A stretch of DNA of 64,000 nt from Methylobacterium gregans (GTDB lineage Bacteria > Pseudomonadota > Alphaproteobacteria > Rhizobiales > Beijerinckiaceae), in contig NZ_BPQM01000018.1 in assembly GCF_022179245.1 (NCBI RefSeq), positions 1 through 64,000 on the forward strand. The letters run 5' to 3'. Each line of letters begins with the position of its first letter. Position 1 is the stretch's first letter. Of this stretch, positions 62,412 to 64,000 are shown in pieces. The translations under genes were made by a program, and so were the position numbers. The notes beneath the pieces are model-generated. The model did not search any database and was not told the origin of the DNA. It worked only from the letters and a program-made list of their open reading frames with translations.

Positions 62412-63485
62412 TCAGGCGCTCGCCTCCAGCAGGATGTCGGTCCACAGCTCGGACGGATCCGGCTCGGGATCGTTGGTCGCGAACTCGGCCGCGTCGTTGA
62501 CGATCTCGCGCACCTTGGCGTCGGTCGCCTTCAGCTCGGACTCGTCGACGCCGTGCAGCTCGATCAGGCGCTTGCGCACCATCTCGATCGGGTCGTGCTC
62601 GTCGCGCATCTTCGAGACCTCGTCCTTCGACCGATACTTGGCCGGGTCGGACATCGAGTGGCCGCGGTAGCGGTAGGTCTGCATCTCGAGGATGTACGGG
62701 CCCTGGCCCGAGCGGGCGTGCTCGATGGCGCGGGTCGCGGCCTCGCGCACGGTGCGCACGTCCATGCCGTCCACCTGCTCGCCCGGGATGCCGAAGGAGA
62801 GGCCGCGCTTCGAGAAGTCCGTCTGGGCCGAGGCGCGGGCGACCGAGGTGCCCATCGCGTAGCGGTTGTTCTCGATCACGTAGACGACCGGCAGCTTCCA
62901 GAGCGCCGCCATGTTGAAGCTCTCGTAGACCTGGCCCTGGTTGGCCGCGCCGTCGCCCATGTAGGTGAGGCTGACCTTGCCGTTCTCCCGGTAGGCATCC
63001 GCGAAGGCGAGGCCGGTGCCGAGAGAGACCTGGGCGCCTACGATGCCGTGGCCGCCGAAGAACTGCTTCTCGCGGCTGAACATGTGCATCGAGCCGCCCT
63101 TGCCGCGGCTATAGCCGCCGCGGCGGCCGGTGAGCTCGGCCATCACGCCGCGGCTCTCCATGCCGGTGGCCAGCATGTGGCCGTGGTCGCGGTAGCCGGT
63201 GATGACCTGATCGCCCTCGATCGAGGCCATCTGCATCCCGATGACGACGGCCTCCTGACCAATGTACAAGTGACAGAAGCCGCCGATCAGGCCCATACCG
63301 TAGAGCTGGCCGGCCTTCTCCTCGAAGCGACGGATCAGCAACATCTCGCGGTAGGCGTGGAGATCCTCGTCGCGGGTGAACTGCGGAGCATTGGGGGCGG
63401 GCCGATGCGCCGCTTCCGCGCCACCCTTGGCCGCCTCAGGCTTCGACTGCGCCGCATCCTTGGCGGCGTCCTTGCCGGCGTCCAT
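62412..63485 (-). CDS. pdhA: Pyruvate dehydrogenase E1 alpha
   Basis: A 357-residue thiamine-diphosphate-dependent subunit decarboxylating pyruvate. The TPP-binding motif GDGAANQGQVYES ends in ENNRYAMG, with the loop YRYRGHSMSDPAKYR. The first 35 residues (Lys/Ala-rich) are a non-conserved extension before QFTRDEDLHAYREM. The start at 63485 is preferred to a frame extension. It begins the E1-alpha/E1-beta/E2/E3 operon and follows ftsB by 120 bases, in which an imperfect dyad lies. Confidence 0.97.
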   Translation of the reverse strand: MDAGKDAAKDAAQSKPEAAKGGAEAAHRPAPNAPQFTRDEDLHAYREMLLIRRFEEKAGQLYGMGLIGGFCHLYIGQEAVVIGMQMASIEGDQVITGYRDHGHMLATGMESRGVMAELTGRRGGYSRGKGGSMHMFSREKQFFGGHGIVGAQVSLGTGLAFADAYRENGKVSLTYMGDGAANQGQVYESFNMAALWKLPVVYVIENNRYAMGTSVARASAQTDFSKRGLSFGIPGEQVDGMDVRTVREAATRAIEHARSGQGPYILEMQTYRYRGHSMSDPAKYRSKDEVSKMRDEHDPIEMVRKRLIELHGVDESELKATDAKVREIVNDAAEFATNDPEPDPSELWTDILLEASA

Positions 63486-63560
63486 GTTTCGCTCCCCGGA
63501 ATATGACCGTTTCGGGGCTCGGTTTAGGCTAGGACGGCAGCGATTGCGAGTGGCGCTCCT

Positions 63561-63584
63561 CTGACAGCCATGCATGGATGTCAG
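63561..63584. promoter_or_regulatory. 24-bp dyad between ftsB and pdhA
   Basis: ctgacagccatg/catggatgtcag is a near-perfect 12+12 dyad (one mismatch) with a ccatgcatgg core. It lies 22 bases past the ftsB stop and about 76 bases before the pdhA start, with no T-run. It could be an operator for pdh regulation, or a weak terminator of ftsB. The neighbouring 63586-63605 bases are AT-rich. Confidence 0.4.
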
Positions 63585-63605
63585 GACGATACAACCTATG
63601 ATTAT

Positions 63606-63920
63606 TTACTGCGGCGTGATTACAACCACGTCGTTTGCGTGGACTCGCCCGAGTACGACGCGGGCGCGTTCCTCCAGCAGATCGCGGTCGATCTGCTCGC
63701 TGCGCAGCAGGGCGACCCGGTGCTCCCAGGTCGCGCGCTCGCTCTTAGCGGCGGCGAGGTCCTGAGCAAGCCCGTAGGCCTGGATCTTCAGGGCGCGCTT
63801 GGCTTCGAGGCCTCGGTTGCCGTTCTCCGCCTGCGTGACGAAGTAGCCCACCACGAGTGCCGACACGCTCCAGAGAGCGAGCGGGAGCACGACCATTCTG
63901 ACGCGGCGACGGACGACCAT
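63606..63920 (-). CDS. Septum formation initiator FtsB/DivIC
   Basis: A 104-residue single-pass cell-division protein. A basic N terminus (VVRRRVR) is followed by one membrane helix (MVVLPLALWSVSALVVGYF, about 10-28) and a coiled coil (about 30-80). A short conserved end follows (EERARVVLGRVHANDVVVI). The start at 63920 is taken; a TTG seven codons earlier also opens the frame. In many alphaproteobacteria ftsB lies between eno and pdhA; eno is beyond the window edge. Confidence 0.9.
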   Translation of the reverse strand: MVVRRRVRMVVLPLALWSVSALVVGYFVTQAENGNRGLEAKRALKIQAYGLAQDLAAAKSERATWEHRVALLRSEQIDRDLLEERARVVLGRVHANDVVVITPQ

Positions 63921-64000
63921 GCGCCGACCATCCGCGCTCAAGGTTACGAATGCCCTAACGCCGGTCCCTTCGAACGAAGAAGCCCCCGGCGTCTGGCGAC

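Noticed and set aside
63942-64000. Start of another gene at the right edge
   Set aside because: Only 59 bases with a small GC hairpin; no coding frame with a start or motif is visible.

Overview
The window looks like core chromosome of a GC-rich alphaproteobacterium of the order Hyphomicrobiales, most like Methylobacterium/Methylorubrum. This is inferred from gene content and order, not from a database search. Supporting signs are the rimP-nusA-ylxR-infB-rbfA-truB operon, nifR3(dusB)-ntrB-ntrC, a fused ispDF, a pyruvate dehydrogenase operon whose E1-beta carries its own lipoyl domain and which includes a DUF5076 gene, a porin beside glnK-amtB, and a bacteriophytochrome with its heme oxygenase. 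I see no tRNA, rRNA, insertion sequence, prophage or CRISPR array.

Layout. 1-4.8 kb: porin, ammonium transporter AmtB, PII protein GlnK and thioesterase TesB. 4.9-12.9 kb: a UbiH-like hydroxylase, inorganic pyrophosphatase, a GNAT acetyltransferase, a tyrosine-phosphatase-like protein, FtsK, a MAPEG membrane protein and MtnA. 13.2-17.4 kb (minus strand): a tandem MaoC protein, YchF, a VapBC-like toxin-antitoxin pair, Pth and ribosomal protein L25. 17.7-21.7 kb: LeuB, two envelope proteins of unknown function and Asd. 21.8-25.6 kb: an accessory island of partly lower GC. It holds a probable PD-(D/E)XK nuclease toxin, a translationally coupled candidate immunity gene, a same-length second copy killed by two in-frame stops, a small membrane ORF and a CatB-like acetyltransferase. 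25.65-33.9 kb: the translation/transcription-factor operon, headed by a promoter and a leader attenuator. 34-38.7 kb: a dihydrolipoyl-dehydrogenase-like flavoprotein, a phytochrome kinase with a PYP-like PAS domain lacking every chromophore residue, and a heme oxygenase. 38.8-45.7 kb (minus): Gmk, YicC, MltG, NtrC, NtrB and the nifR3-type Dus. 45.8-50.5 kb: IspDF, CinA C-domain and an FAD monooxygenase (plus strand), meeting RatA/Coq10-like and LipA (minus strand). 50.8-56.9 kb: a second accessory stretch with a CYTH protein, SleB hydrolase, serine protease, threonine-dehydratase-like enzyme, small ORFs and an AlgX-like O-acetyltransferase. 57-63.9 kb (minus): lpdA-pdhC-uma2-DUF5076-pdhB-pdhA-ftsB.

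Functional themes. Nitrogen control (GlnK/AmtB and NtrB/NtrC, with a candidate sigma-54 promoter before glnK) and central carbon/lipoate metabolism (PDH, LipA) are both present. Ribosome and tRNA maturation is covered by RimP, NusA, InfB, RbfA, TruB, Dus, Pth, YchF and L25. The most unusual items are the toxin/immunity island, the chromophore-less PYP-phytochrome hybrid, the rimP leader attenuator, a Uma2 gene wedged inside the pdh operon, and a short ORF with a very strong ribosome binding site and its own terminator near 54.9 kb.
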